From positions 1 through 43,700 of the forward strand of contig JAALGY010000005.1 in the NCBI GenBank assembly GCA_032358165.1: DNA of 43,700 nucleotides, read 5' to 3'. Below are positions 11,827 through 23,604 of this stretch, in pieces (the stretch's first letter is position 1; each line of letters opens with the position of its first letter). This stretch comes from Diplosphaera chodatii (Eukaryota; Chlorophyta; Trebouxiophyceae; Prasiolales; Stichococcaceae). Under the pieces are notes generated by a model that was given only the letters and a program-made list of their open reading frames with translations, had not been told where the DNA came from and ran no database searches. The position numbers were made by a program, and so were the translations under genes.

Positions 11827-14800
11827 CTACACCCACAGCAGGACCGCAGCCGCCACTGAGGCCGCTGCTGCCAGCAGCGGCAGCGCTGCTGTCTGCGCGC
11901 CGGCCTGCGGTGCCGGCGCCGGCGCCGGCGGTGCCCCTGGCACTGCCGCCGGCGCCGCCTCAGCCTCTGCAGCGTCTGTCGCCACCGTGGTGTTGCTGGC
12001 CAGACCAGCGGCGTCGCCTGTTGGCATGTGAACATTTTACATCTGGGGTCAGCTAGTAGCGCTCATGAGTGGTGTGGACACATGTCGCAGCCGGCTGTAG
12101 GATGCTGACACGAGGCACAAACATGCTCAAATGGTGATTGCACCTGCATCGTAGACTTCCACCTTCCAGCCCAGCTTCTGGTGCGTGTTGCACTGGTAGT
12201 ACAGCCTGTCGGGTGTGGTCCTGCAGGGTTGTCATTCAGAATCCTCAGCACCGCCGCACACTAATCTACCCGCATTAGCCCGCAGGCCTGCCCGCAGCGT
12301 ATCCAACACCACATGGTTTCATGCGGAGCTCACGCATTAGGCGTCCATGTCAGGGTGTAGGGCTGCGCCAGAGTGCCGAAGCTCCTCGCGCCGCCGGCAA
12401 ACACAGTCTCGTTGCTGCTCGCCAGCTTGCCCGCACCGCCGGTGCTGCTGGTCGTCAGGTACAACGGGTGCTGCGGCGACGCCTGCGCCGCCACAGTATG
12501 TCTCAGCAAACTGGCCAGACATCGTCTGCCCGTGGGATGCGCCAGCCACCGAGAAAGCCTGCGTGAGGCGTGCAGCTGACGCAAGTCTGACTGACATGTA
12601 TGGAAGGATCAGAGGGAAGACGCACCATCACATTGAAGGTGTACTGCGTGCCGCGCAGGACGCGGATCAGGGGACTCTCGTTGCCGTTGAGGTGGTAGCT
12701 GCAGGGACCACAGCAGCAGAATCATGCGCAGCCAGGCTTTGCTCGGGCTCTCTGCAATGCGCAGGCAGCCAGGAAGACCTGCGGTTCAACAGATGCTGGG
12801 GCACAGCAAAGTAAGTGTGATCTGCGGCACCTGAGGCCCCATGCGGGCGGGCTGGGGTAGTTGGGGTTGGGCCCAGTCGTGACGTTGAAGACCGTCACAT
12901 TCGCCAGCGTGGTAACATTGCCCCCGACCTCCCGAGCTGCAGCAATCAAGTGCAAGCCTGTCAACTTGGCTGCAGCGACGTGATCTGTGCTGCACTCTGC
13001 GTGCATCGTGACCCGAGTCTCCATGCGTGAGGTTGTGCTGGGTGAAAGCAACCCGTTTGAGTGAGTGCAATGTGAGATCTGAGACAATGCATGTGCGTGT
13101 ACCGCTGCTGCCACCGATGACACCGTTGCAGTCGAACTGCGACTCGCCCAGGTGCAGCCTGAAGTCTGCCGGCGCATTGATGGCCTCCCCCTGCAGCAAG
13201 GAAGCACGCTGATGCAACCAGGCACTGCACGGCACCGTTTCGTGCTTGTACCTTGTCGTCTGTGTGAGACAACATCAGCCGCAGCCGGATCAACTGCTGC
13301 TAGCGCCACACCAATGGAGCATCAACTGGCGTGGCTGAGGGGAGGCACCTGGTACCACACTCACACAGACATAGCAGCAATGACAGCAGGGGCCGCCCTC
13401 ACGTTGATCTGGTGGTACAGCACGATGGGCGTCGCGGCGGTGGAGGCCTCCGACAGGGGCCCCATGGCCCAGGTGATGGGGCGGGGCGCCGCCACGAGCC
13501 ACCGCCTGTCTGCGCGGTCGCTCGCGTTCAGCGGCCGCTCAAACTCCACCCGTATCTGGAGCAGCGGCGCAGGCGGTTCTCATGAGATCCGATTGCAGCA
13601 GCAGGCTTCCAGGTGACGCGGGATGGTGACATGTAACCAATGAGCAACAGCGCATGGCAGCGGCAACCCACCACGCCGCCGGTGTTGCTGTAGGACAGCA
13701 TCCGAACGTTGTTGGCGGTAGTGCTGTTGAGCTGGCTGTTGTCTGGGCACACTCCGACGTCCTGCAGACCGTCAAGCGCCCTATGTGAGGCCAGCTTGCA
13801 AGGGCAAATGAAAGAAGGGTGCAGAAAAGACCGCAAGTGTAAGGCAGCGGCTGTGCTGAGGATGCCCCAGCATCCGAGAGGCTTCAGCGCACCCCGCCGG
13901 TGGCGTAGTTGCACTGCTCCCGGTCGTTGAGGTAGTAGTCCATGGCAAAGCCCTTGTTGTCTGCTGTCACCCCTGCGCAGCTGGCCACATGTGGGTGAGA
14001 CAGGCTGCTTGCCAGCATCCGCCGGCGCTGACTTGTCCTGCTGACAGCTAAAAGCACCAAAGGACGGCAGGACACAGTACCGGATCAAAAGGCGAGTTTT
14101 CTTTTGAATTTCCGGATCAGAGGGGCTGCCCCACCTGCCACGACCACATCGCTGCCTGGCATGACGACCTCCGTCAGCTCCGCGCTGTTCATGCCAAAGC
14201 CCTGCGTGCAGACCGCAGCCTCGACGTTGTGCATGCTGGATCAACGGCGCTGCCGGCTGCCAGCTGGGATGTGTGCTGAGCGCTGCGTACATCACTGCAG
14301 CTGCTGACTGAACGACACATGTCGTTGAACGGCAAACACTGAGGCGCTGCTGCGCAACATGCGCGAGACACCCTAAACCCTGCGCACCATCCAGTGGCCG
14401 GCGGCGATGCGGGCCTCCAGCGCCATACGTATGCTGGTTGCGGCCACCGGATCGGGGTCATCCAACTGCAGTGCGACCAATATCTAGTCGATGAAGTCTG
14501 GCTGCATGCCAGCATCTCTGAAGGAAGCATGTGCACAGCCATACGTGCATGGCATCAGGCAGTGCACTCGCGGCACGCCAGCGGGACAGCGGCAGCACAT
14601 CGGCAGGATCCCTGTGGAGCAACACCCCGGGCGCAACCTCACTGCACCACGGCACAGCCGCCGACCTGCCAGTGCGCGCGGAAGCGGCCAGTGAGCGGCG
14701 CGCAGTTGTCCAGTGGCGGCGGGCCCGCCGGCGGCGCGAGGCGCTGCGCCACGGGCGCGGCGGCGGCGGCGGCGGCGCCTGCTGCGGGGGCGGCCTGCAG

Positions 14801-15834
14801 CTCCACCTGCCCGAAGTTGGCGTTGAAGGCGATGCACCTGCGCCGGCGGCCTCGCAGCTGGGGACAACCCTTGGGGGCGGCGGCTGCTGGAAGCACAGCA
14901 CCAGGGGGGTGCTCGCAGCTGCGCTCAGCATTGATAGGTGCAGGGCAGGCACCCACCACAGATACACCACCCCGACGTCATTCCACGACCGCCCCCGGTT
15001 CAGCTGGTTCAGCGTCAGCGTGACCTGCGAGCAGGGCAGCCTGCCTTCAGCGCCCGCCGCTGATGCCGACACTCTTGCTAGAAATGCAGACCCTGATGCA
15101 CTATGCGCTGTCGAGGTTCTGGGTGGGAAGATTTGCGAAACAGCACTGCACTCACCGTCTCCCCACTGGCGGCTCCCACAACCTCCTCATCCACAATCTG
15201 AACACCATTGCTGCGCAGCACAGAAGATTGGCGTCAAGCCAGCCTGCGCTGCTCACGCGACTGTGGTAGCACATGGAACGATCCATCGTTACGTGACTGT
15301 GTCATCACTGCAACGCTACACTGAGCATCAAGCGCAGCTGCAGGCGCACTCGATGCTGGCGACGTCTCTGGCGCCATACCAGGCGACCTGGGGCGCCAGG
15401 CCGTCGTACGTGAAGCCCGTGACCTGGAACGTGCAGTCGTCTATGATGCGGATCGTCCCTGCAAACTGCGGGCGTGGCAGGAAGCGAAGTAGTCAGCGCT
15501 CCCGCTGCAGAGTGCAGCCGCACAGGTGCACAGCATGCTGGCCAGGGCCCTAGCAGCAGCGAGAGCTACCGTTTCCAGTGCTTGCTCATAGAATATGCTC
15601 ACGGGCGTTGGATCATTAGATCTGGAGTGCATATCGTTCGTTGCACCTGGGGTACTGCAAGGCATCGCACTGACAACGCACATCATGCTCGAAGGATGTG
15701 AAGGCCCCGGTGAAGCCGACGTACGGGTGGGTGCGGGGACACTGAGCCACTGATGTGCCCAGACATGAGAGGGCCAGCAGCACGCAGGCGAGGAGTCTGG
15801 CGTCTGTGAGCAAGTGCCGACAGGCTGTCGACAT
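11827..15834 (-). CDS. Secreted DM13-DOMON-cupredoxin protein, paralogue with one DM13
   Basis: Sixteen exons give 571 aa: 15834-15682, 15465-15350, 15210-15156, 15024-14957, 14837-14666, 14465-14388, 14201-14135, 13972-13893, 13761-13672, 13555-13403, 13190-13103, 12936-12831, 12698-12626, 12482-12334, 12220-12144, 12017-11827. Residues 1-30 are a signal peptide ending TSVA before QCPRTHPYVGF. One DM13 domain (about 40-145) contains RIIDDCTF, FTYDG and the conserved W-Cys132. The DOMON domain (about 170-345) has GFGMNSAELTEVVMPGSDVV and LYHQIN. The cupredoxin domain (about 374-510) has ligands His438, Cys493 and His496 with Leu499 in the axial position. The tail is Ala/Pro-rich and ends in a hydrophobic stretch with no following charge, as in GPI signals. 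It lies head to tail with a paralogue carrying four extra exons; the remaining intron positions correspond. The stop is TAG. Confidence 0.88.
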
Positions 15835-16411
15835 AGTAGCCGGTCTGCTGCTCTGCGTTTCACAGCAATCAGCAGGCCTGTGCAGTAGGTACAGCTCGGA
15901 TGGAGTCCGCTGGCTTGGCGGACTCCACTACAAAGCTGTCCTGTGCTGCTCATTGCAGCAGGGATGACTCGAGGCATCTGTCAGACAGCCAGGTGTCAGA
16001 CTACCAGGGGTCGATGTGCCAGTCCTCTTGCTGAAAAGCTGTGGCACAGGATGCAACGTGCAGCGGTGCAGGTGATCAGCGACAGCAAACGTCGTTGCAC
16101 CCTACGCTTGTATCCTCGGACGCAGGAACGCTGCGGGCTACGTCCGGCATTCTGCTGGACAGCCCTGTGAGCCCGGGGTGCGGAAACAGATGAGGAGCGC
16201 TCTAATTGGCGCTCAAACCAACTGAGCAGAAGCATAGTTGGTCCAGCAGAACACGTCAGTACAAAGCAGATACAATAGCACACGGTTGATTGTAAGGACA
16301 ATACCGCTGTCACACTCCCACGCTTGCTCTGGTGACTATGCAGCAGTTGGGCCGCAACAGCAGTGGAGCTGAACCCGCCTGAACATGCCCGCCAGGCCAC
16401 CACACCATCTA
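15835..16411. other. Intergenic spacer, no gene seen
   Basis: Contains the promoter side of the one-DM13 gene (minus, start 15834) and the 3' side of the glycine-rich gene (stop at 16412). No open frame shows homology. No minus-strand UGUAA was found after the stop at 16412. Confidence 0.4.
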
Positions 16412-17468
16412 TCAGGCCTGCTGCGGCTTTGGCACCCGCTTCTTGGCTGCACGTTTCTTGCTTTTCGTCGCTGGCGCTGCCTCCAACACCTCGTCTTCAT
16501 CGTCCTGCATCGAGCAAGATGTCCGTGACATCAGCGCCAGCAGTTGCTGCCATTGCAACCAGCCTTTCGCCGCCAACACAAGTGCCGCTGGCCACAGTGC
16601 GGCGCGCCGCACTGCATGACATCTTGCTGTCGCACAGAAGCATGCGACCCTTACCGAGCTCAGCTCGCGCTCTGTGACCCGCGGCTGCCTGCCAACAGTG
16701 GGGTCATTGGAGTTTGGGCCGCCCCCGCCGGCGCCGCCGCCCCCCCCACCCCCGCCGCCACCACCGCCACCGCCGCCGCCACCGCCTCCTCCAAAGATGC
16801 CGCCGCCGCCTGCAATTGGACGGGAGAGTCACCTCAGATGACAGCCTGTGTCTCTGCACACCCGTTGCCAACTCATGTTCCGCGGAGAACAGCTGCCGCT
16901 GCCGCTGCCGCCGTTCACCGTCGCTGCTGAGGACGAAGTACAGCCCGAGGAAGAAGGCGTTGATGCCCAGGTTGCGGATGATGTTCTCGGAGTTCCACCC
17001 GCCGCCGCCGCCGCCGCCGCCCTGCACATTGATGCCAACTTCTATGACGCAATGGTATGTGCAGCCCAGCCGACGGCACACATCACCAGAATGCGCTTCT
17101 GTGGCTCTGTGCATTGTGCAGCACCTTGCGGTCCACTGGCGGGAGGCCGGGCGGCCCCTCTGTGCGCTTCTTCGTCTTCTGCGTCCCCCGCTGCCACTCG
17201 CTGCGCACCGTCAGGGCCTGCGCCTGCGCAGAAGGCATCATGCTCACGTCGTCACACAAGGTTACCCAGCGATGGGTGCTGAAGCACACGGTGCCGATGC
17301 ATCGTCAGCCACACGGAGATGTGGATGGCGCACCCGCTGCCGTGTGTGCTGCCGCCTGGAGGCTGCCGCCTGCAGCGGCGCAGCGCACTGCTGCGACGTG
17401 CTGGCGAATGCGCTGTGCCGGGCGCCTGCTGTGCTGCAGGTTACTGCGGCGGACTGCAGGCCTGCCAT
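16412..17468 (-). CDS. Glycine-rich single-span membrane protein, probably plastid-targeted, unknown function
   Basis: Five exons give 192 aa: 17468-17334, 17217-17125, 17021-16919, 16809-16655, 16504-16412. The N-terminus (about 1-45) is rich in Ala, Ser, Thr, Gln and Arg with no acidic residues, as in chloroplast transit peptides; a mitochondrial presequence is not excluded. After a basic segment (GTQKTKKR) comes an eight-Gly run at 77-84, then WNSENIIRN and one hydrophobic span at about 94-109 (GINAFFLGLYFVL). Next is a second, longer Gly tract, then NDPTVGRQPRVTERE. The C-terminus has an acidic patch (DDEDE) and a Lys/Arg-rich tail ending PKPQQA. I do not recognise the family. All splice junctions keep the frame, and the ATG at 17468 is the first Met giving a targeting-type start. 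Confidence 0.68.
16731..16809 (-). repeat. GGC/GGN run encoding a polyglycine tract
   Basis: On the minus strand, GGC and GGT/GGG codons encode almost unbroken glycine within exon 4 of the glycine-rich membrane protein. A shorter GGC run at 17001-17021 encodes the first Gly stretch. Such runs change length easily and may cause assembly errors. Confidence 0.8.
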
Positions 17469-18087
17469 GGTGCCAGCGGTGGCCACTTGCGCTGGGCAAA
17501 CCATGCTTCTGGGCTGAGCTGCCCCGCCCGCAGCTGCAAGAGCGGCTGGTGCGCACACACTAATACCAGAGGTGATTGTGTAAACAGCCCGGTGTAGCCT
17601 GCAGTTGCGCTGCACTTCGCCCCAGGACCTCAGAAGCAGAATGATCCTCGATGGGAGAGTTCAAGCTACTCGCACGCCGATGCGAAGTTTGTCAGCAATC
17701 AGCAGAAAGTGTAGACGCTTCAGCAAAACCATTTGCTGCATTTGCAATGATGGCAAGTTGGACAGCGTGCCGATGGCGCCAAGGAAACAGCAGGTGCATG
17801 CCAGGTCATCATCCCTCCGCCGCCAGATGTCGTCGGTATGTGGCGACTACTGGCTGAAAATGCTACTCACCTCCTGCCCCCTTACAGACTCATAAGGCAA
17901 GGCGCTACAAGCAAATATTACAGCCGCATCTCGATCTGTTCAGACATGAGAAATACACAGGGCACATGTGTATCGTCTGCCGCGCTCCACCACCAATGCT
18001 GCCGGTTCACCTTACAGTATGCATTGACCTTCAAGTAGATGCATGGGCCTCCCAGCAGACTGTACAGCCGCCTGCCGACCACGGCCG
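17469..18087. other. Intergenic spacer, no gene seen
   Basis: Lies between the start of the glycine-rich membrane protein gene and the stop of EF-G1, both on the minus strand. The plus-strand open frame at 17605-17895 has no recognisable homology or domain. A candidate EF-G1 polyadenylation signal lies at 18012. Confidence 0.4.
18012..18016 (-). terminator. Candidate UGUAA polyadenylation signal for EF-G1
   Basis: TGTAA on the minus strand, about 72 bases after the EF-G1 stop. A second copy lies at 17882-17886, so which one is used is unknown. Confidence 0.35.
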
Positions 18088-21000
18088 CTACTTGCCGGCC
18101 TTGTGCGCCGCGGCCAGCTGCGCCTGCGTCTCGCCCGTGACTGGCGCATGGTGCGCATACTCCATCGTGAACTCCCCCTTGCCCTGCCATCAGCACGACA
18201 TTTGCTCAGCTCCTGCTGCTGGAGCACACCAGATCTGCACATCACCGAGTGGCTGGGCAGAAATCACGCCCAGACATCAGACTCTGCAGGTGTACAAGCT
18301 TGCGGCCTGCCGACCAGGCTTGGCGCTACATTGCAATGCACTGAGGCGCGCTGAGCGCCAGTCGCCACAGGGGGGCACCTGCGTCATGGACCGCAGCGCT
18401 GTGGAGTAGCCGAACATCTCGGCCAGCGGCACGGTGGCGCCCAGCACCGCGTCGTCCCCCTCCGCCTCGTTGGCCTGGATCACCCCCCGCCGCTTGTTTA
18501 GGTCCCCCATCGCCGCGCCCTGCAGGGGGATGAAGTATGCTGCAGCTGAGTGACAGAAGCAGCCCGCTCAGGACCCGCGCTGAGGGCCTGGCCTGGTGCA
18601 GGCTGCTGCTGCCACACTGGCAGGTGCCAGTGCTGCTCTCAGCGTGTGCTAAGGCTGCAGCACCAACTTGGTGCTGGCAAATCTGAGGGGTGTCTTTCCT
18701 TGAAATGCCAAGGTCAGCAGTGCTGAGGCCAGCTGTCAGGCACGCCACAGCGGCAACTCTTCTACCCTGCCGTCAAGTCGAGGCTATCACGACCCCAACA
18801 GCATACTCTAGGTCTCAAGGATCAGCTCAGACTTGTGCCTGCTGCAGCACTTTCCATACTTCCACAGCCCCACCTGGAACTCTGACGGCACGGTGACCTC
18901 GACGCCCATGACGGGCTCCATCACTACGGGGCCGGCGCGGCCCGCTGCGTCCCTGAATGCGTACACGCTGGCCAGCTTGAAGGCCAGGTCGCTGGAGTCC
19001 ACCGCGTGCGCCGCGCCATCCGTCAGCACCACCCGCACCCCCTGCAGCGAGTCATACAAGCGCACAGGCGTCAGCCCTTGATGCCACAGAGACTTCAGGT
19101 CGAAACAGGCCGCAGCCAAGGCCCAGCTATCGAGGTTGGTGGGGTTTTGAGCAGCAGGCATGCGTAGCCCAGCAGGCAGACGGAGACCCTGCGCTCCCTT
19201 CGCGTCTCCGCCCACACTGCAGCAGCAGCTGCCTGCAGCCGTATCCAGCGCTCCGATGAGCCCTGTCGGCACTCCAGGCAGCATTGAGCAACCCCCAGCC
19301 TGGACCCTCACCTCCATGGGGTAGCCGACTGAACCCTCACCTCCATGGGGTAGCCGACTGAACCCTCACCTCCATGGGGTAGCCGACTGGACCCTCACCT
19401 CCATGGGGTAGCCGATGACGGCGCCGGTGGTGATGGCCTCCCGGAAGCCCTTCTCCACGGACGGGATGAAGTTGGAGGGGATGGCGGAGCCCACCAGCTG
19501 GTTCTCAAACTCCACGCCGGTGGCTGGGGTGCCGTCCTCCTTTGGCGGCAGCGGCTCGATGAAGCCCACCACCTGTGGGAACAAGGGCGTCGGCAGTTCA
19601 GCACAGAGACGAATCAGGCCGTCAGCATCCATGATGTGCAGCTGGTGCAGTGACCTAACAAGCTGTGCTCAAAGCGTCTGAACAACAGCATCTACAGCTG
19701 CAGCACTAGGCAAGGTGGAGACTCTGCTGGATATTGTGCTCAGGCTTGCCCAAGGATGTTGGCAGCAAGCAGCGGTGGCGCACCCTGCCAAACTGCCCCT
19801 GCCCGCCCGACTGCTTGCGGTGCATGTAGTCAAACTCGGACCGCTTGGTGATCGCCTCCCTGTAGTTCACCCGCGGCCGGCCCACCTCGCAGTCCACCTG
19901 TTGTAGTGAATGACGTTCATCAACTTTACATACGCTATTTTTTGAGTCTCTATTGAAATGAACTTGGTTGATGAAAAAAAAGACCTCCCGAAACCATGCA
20001 AACTGGGTAAGCATGTTGTGTAGTGCGCGGCATCTGCACAAAGTCGCCGGCCAGCTGCAGCAGGCAGGCCACCAGGCCAGCGGATGCACACATACAGTCG
20101 CAGCTAGACCCTGGGCCCCCGCGCACGCTGTACTCGCGGCGCATGCGCTCCACGTACACCTCCAGGTGCAGCTCGCCCATGCCGGCGATGAGCGTCTGCC
20201 CGCTCTCACCGTCCACGCTGACCCGGAAGGTGGGGTCCTCCCGCTGGAACCTGTACGTGAAACTTGAAGGATCTTAAGCTAAAGTCACATCCTGCCGTCG
20301 TGCGGTGCCATGCGACCTGTTGTTTACGGTGGACGCGGCAGCGCTCAGCAGCAGACACAAAGCACCCTCTTGCAGGCAGGTATGGCAGGTGATCGCTTGC
20401 AAACTGGTGCTCACAGCTGCTGAGACAGACCACATCCCCGTCCTTGCAGGTTGATGCAAAGCACCCGTTGGGGACACACCTGTTGAGCGCTTTGGACAGG
20501 TTGCCGGAGCCGTCGCGAGCCTTTGGCATCACTGCCAGGCTCATCACCGGCTCCGGCACATTCATGCTGACCATCGTGTACCTGCGCATCGATTGTGCAT
20601 TGTACATCGGTGTAGTCCTTACCACCGTTAAGTGCCAGCCTGTTGGTTGGGCCACGCCTACAGACTAGGTTACCGAACACAGCTGCAAGCAGAGCACAGC
20701 CAAGCCTTGAAACCCGAAACCCACTTGATTAAGCCACGTATGAAGGCTGCGAGGTGCACTCCACTCCGAACACGGGCACAACCTGGGTGGAGATATGGCA
20801 TTCTGGTATAGCACTACACAGTCGACGGTGAACGCACTTTACGGAGCCGTCGGTGAAGGTGTCGCCCGAGGCGCACTCCACCCCGAAGAAGGCCACGATG
20901 TCGCCCGCGCCCGCGCCCTGTATGTCCTCCAGCTCGTTGCTGTGCATGCGCACCAGCCGCGGCACCTGCGCAGTAGGTTTACAGATCAGGGCCTGACTGG

Positions 21001-23257
21001 TTACCCACCCCATGCTTCGCTCAGCACACGGCATGCAACATCGCCTGCGCTACAGGCTGTGCATCTGGGCGGTGGCTCCCCAGAAGCCGTGGCCTGGCGG
21101 CACAGAAGATGCGATACATGAGCTTCAGCAGCTGTTCCATGGCAGGGGTGGCCAGCAGGGATGTCAGCGGCGGCGGCTGACCTTGAGGCGCTTGCCGGTG
21201 GACACGTTGACGATTGTGTCGCCGCGCGCCAGGGACCCGCTGTAGATGCGCATGTAGGTCAGCTGCCCGAACTTGCCCTCCTCCAGCTTGAACGCCAGCG
21301 CCACTAGCGGCCCTGCAGGGTGACAGACGCCCCAGCCGTGGGCAAACCATCCTGCGTCCCCCGCCGTCTGATGGTGCTTCGGATATGGCTGCGCCTCCAA
21401 AGGAAGCAGCTGGAGGGGCAGGTGCGCGGATGGATGCACCGGGGAGCAGCGACCGGGCCTGCCGGCAAGGAAGCAGGAGGGAGCGGCAGGATGCGGGAAG
21501 CAGGAAGCGCACCGCTGCGGGACTTGAGCAGGCGGACCTGCTCCTCGCCCCGTGCCGCGTCCAGCGCGTGGCTCTCCAGGTCCAGCGGGCATGGCAGGTA
21601 CGACGTCACCCCATCCAGCAGCAGCTGCACGCCCTGCGGTGGTGCATGGCCACATCAGCACCCGGATCACTCTGCCTACACACACAGGAATGATGCAGCT
21701 CCGCAGCAGTGGCGACGAGCACTGCAATCAGCCGGCGGCACTGCCTCGGATGCAGGCGCCTGCAGACGCTGCCGCACTGCATGCAACAATGAGCGAGCGC
21801 AGAAGCACAGTTGGACTGCCGCCCACCTTGTTCTTGTAGGCGCTGCCCACGAAGACGGGCACAAACTGCAGCGCCAGCGTGGCGCGGCGGATGGCGGCCT
21901 GCAGCGCGGGACCGTCCACCGGCTGCTCCATGAGGAACGCCTCCCCCACCTCCTCGTCCACCTCCGCCAGCTGCGTTTCGGCATTCAGAAGTTCATGCAA
22001 TGCAGCAGTCCGGCAGGCGCACCCCCTCATCGACCCTGCGCCTACTGTGACGAGAGCAGTAGAAACAGCCTGTGCTGCCAGAGTCAGCATTGAGTCCCTC
22101 CTGGCTGCCTGCAGCACGCTGCACCAGGTCACATGCAGTAGGAAAAGCAACCTGAGGGCTGGGCCGTCTTCTCACCATGCTACCCACTGCACATGCCACG
22201 CTGCACCTAGGGGGGACAGCATGCCGGCCACAGCAGGCTGCTACAGAGGTAGGAGCGGCTTCAGCAGCCACGGCCGGTGCTGCCGGCGCACCCGTTCGAC
22301 CAGCTCAGCCCGCCGCGCTTCCACCAGGTCCGCCATGTCGGCGGGCAGCGCCACCGGCACCACCTCCTCGCCCGCCGCCCCGTGGAACTCGTAGGCGGTG
22401 CGGGTGGTCAGGTCCACCAGGCCCCGCAGCCGGTCCTCCGAACCTATCGGCACCTGCGGAGAGGGGGAGCGGCGCAGGTGGGTGCTCTTGTAAGTGATGC
22501 CATCTGAAAGTGCAGGACGAAAGGCACATGTCAGAGACTTGCAGAGCAGCACCTGCACGAAGGCGGCGTTGAGGCGCAGCTTGTCGCGCATTTGGCCCAG
22601 CACCCTGACTGGGTCGGCGCCTGCGCGGTCCATCTTGTTGATGAAGGCGAGGCGGGGCACGCCATACCGCCGCATCTGCCGGTCCACCGTGATGGACTGG
22701 CTCTGCACGCCGCCCACCGCGCACAGCACCAGGATGGCCCCGTCCAGCACCCGCAGCGCCCTCTCCACCTGCGTTCGGGATGTGCTGCCTTCAGGATGCA
22801 GCATTGCAGGCAGGCCAGAACTGTGCTGGGTTTCGATTCAGCCTGTGGGTCAATGATGGCATGGCTGGCTGCTGCCGAGCGAGCAAGTGTACGAGATCTG
22901 CGCAGCGTGCTCCAGCAGCACGCGCAGCAGAGGTGGCACCTCGATGGTGAAGTCCACGTGGCCGGGGGTGTCGATGATGTTGATGTCGGTGGCCTGCCAG
23001 CGGCAGTAGGTCGCGGCGGACTGGATGGTGATGCCCTTCTCCCGCTCCAGGTCCATGCTGTCCATCTTGGCGCCCACCCCGTCCTTGCCCCGCACCTGGT
23101 GGGGCGCAGCATGGTTTAGGGTTTTGGGCTCTGCTGTGACATGATGCGACGGCTTATTTTGGGGCGTCTGTGCCGGAGCAGGTATGTGCTGACGCACTGG
23201 ACGCTGTGTGAGCTGCAACGGCCTCTCCATACCTCGTGGATGGCGTGTATCCTGCCG

Positions 23258-23292
<35 letters not shown>

Positions 23293-23604
23293 GCCGCTGT
23301 CGATGTGCGCGCTGATGCCGATGTTGCGCAGGTTCTGCAGCGCGGCAAAGTCTGCGGGGCTGTAGTCCGGCCTCTCGTCCGGCTGCGGCTGCGCAGCGAA
23401 GCCCCTGAGCTGCGGGGCGCCTGATGTGCTGCCATGCAATGCTGCACCTGCGCTGTGCGGGATGCAGCCGTCGCCGCTGAGAGCGCCCGCGGCCACTCGC
23501 AGGGCTGCGGCAACGCTGCTGGAGCCATCGCACGCGGCGCCCGTCAGCAGCTGACGGGACACGGTACTCAGCAGCTGCCATGACTGGCCCCGTAGCGCCT
23601 GCAT
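18088..23604 (-). CDS. GFM1: Mitochondrial elongation factor G1 (mtEF-G1)
   Basis: Fifteen exons give 782 aa: 23604-23233, 23095-22940, 22768-22553, 22453-22292, 21970-21827, 21633-21513, 21312-21182, 20965-20838, 20581-20480, 20250-20127, 19897-19784, 19572-19399, 19041-18874, 18519-18379, 18183-18088. It is the translocation GTPase of mitochondrial translation. Motifs: P-loop AHIDSGKT (99-106), GITIQSA (145-151), DTPGH (166-170), NKMD (220-223) and GSA near 344; domain IV has RGGQ-like SGGQGQFGR, and domain V ends with [15 protein letters not shown]. The AHIDSGKT and [17 protein letters not shown] forms point to mitochondrial EF-G1, not plastid EF-G or mtEF-G2. The N-terminus starting [20 protein letters not shown] looks like a mitochondrial presequence. 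The frame is open upstream to 23667 but without ATG, so 23604 is preferred. The donor of exon 12 is repeated in tandem. Confidence 0.93.
19302..19415 (-). repeat. 29-bp tandem repeat, about four copies, carrying a splice donor
   Basis: Copies begin at 19302, 19331, 19360 and 19389, differing by one base or so; the last is truncated. On the minus strand each holds the last exon bases (GGCTACCCCATGGAG) and the donor GTGAGGGT of EF-G1 exon 12. The functional boundary is taken as the first copy reached in transcription (exon end 19399). Use of any later copy adds 29, 58 or 87 bases and reaches a TGA within about 33 bases. Confidence 0.9.

Noticed and set aside
14531..15553. 340-aa plus-strand open frame opposite the one-DM13 gene
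   Set aside because: Antisense shadow of exons and introns with conserved splice sites; its sequence shows no domain and spans true intron sequence.
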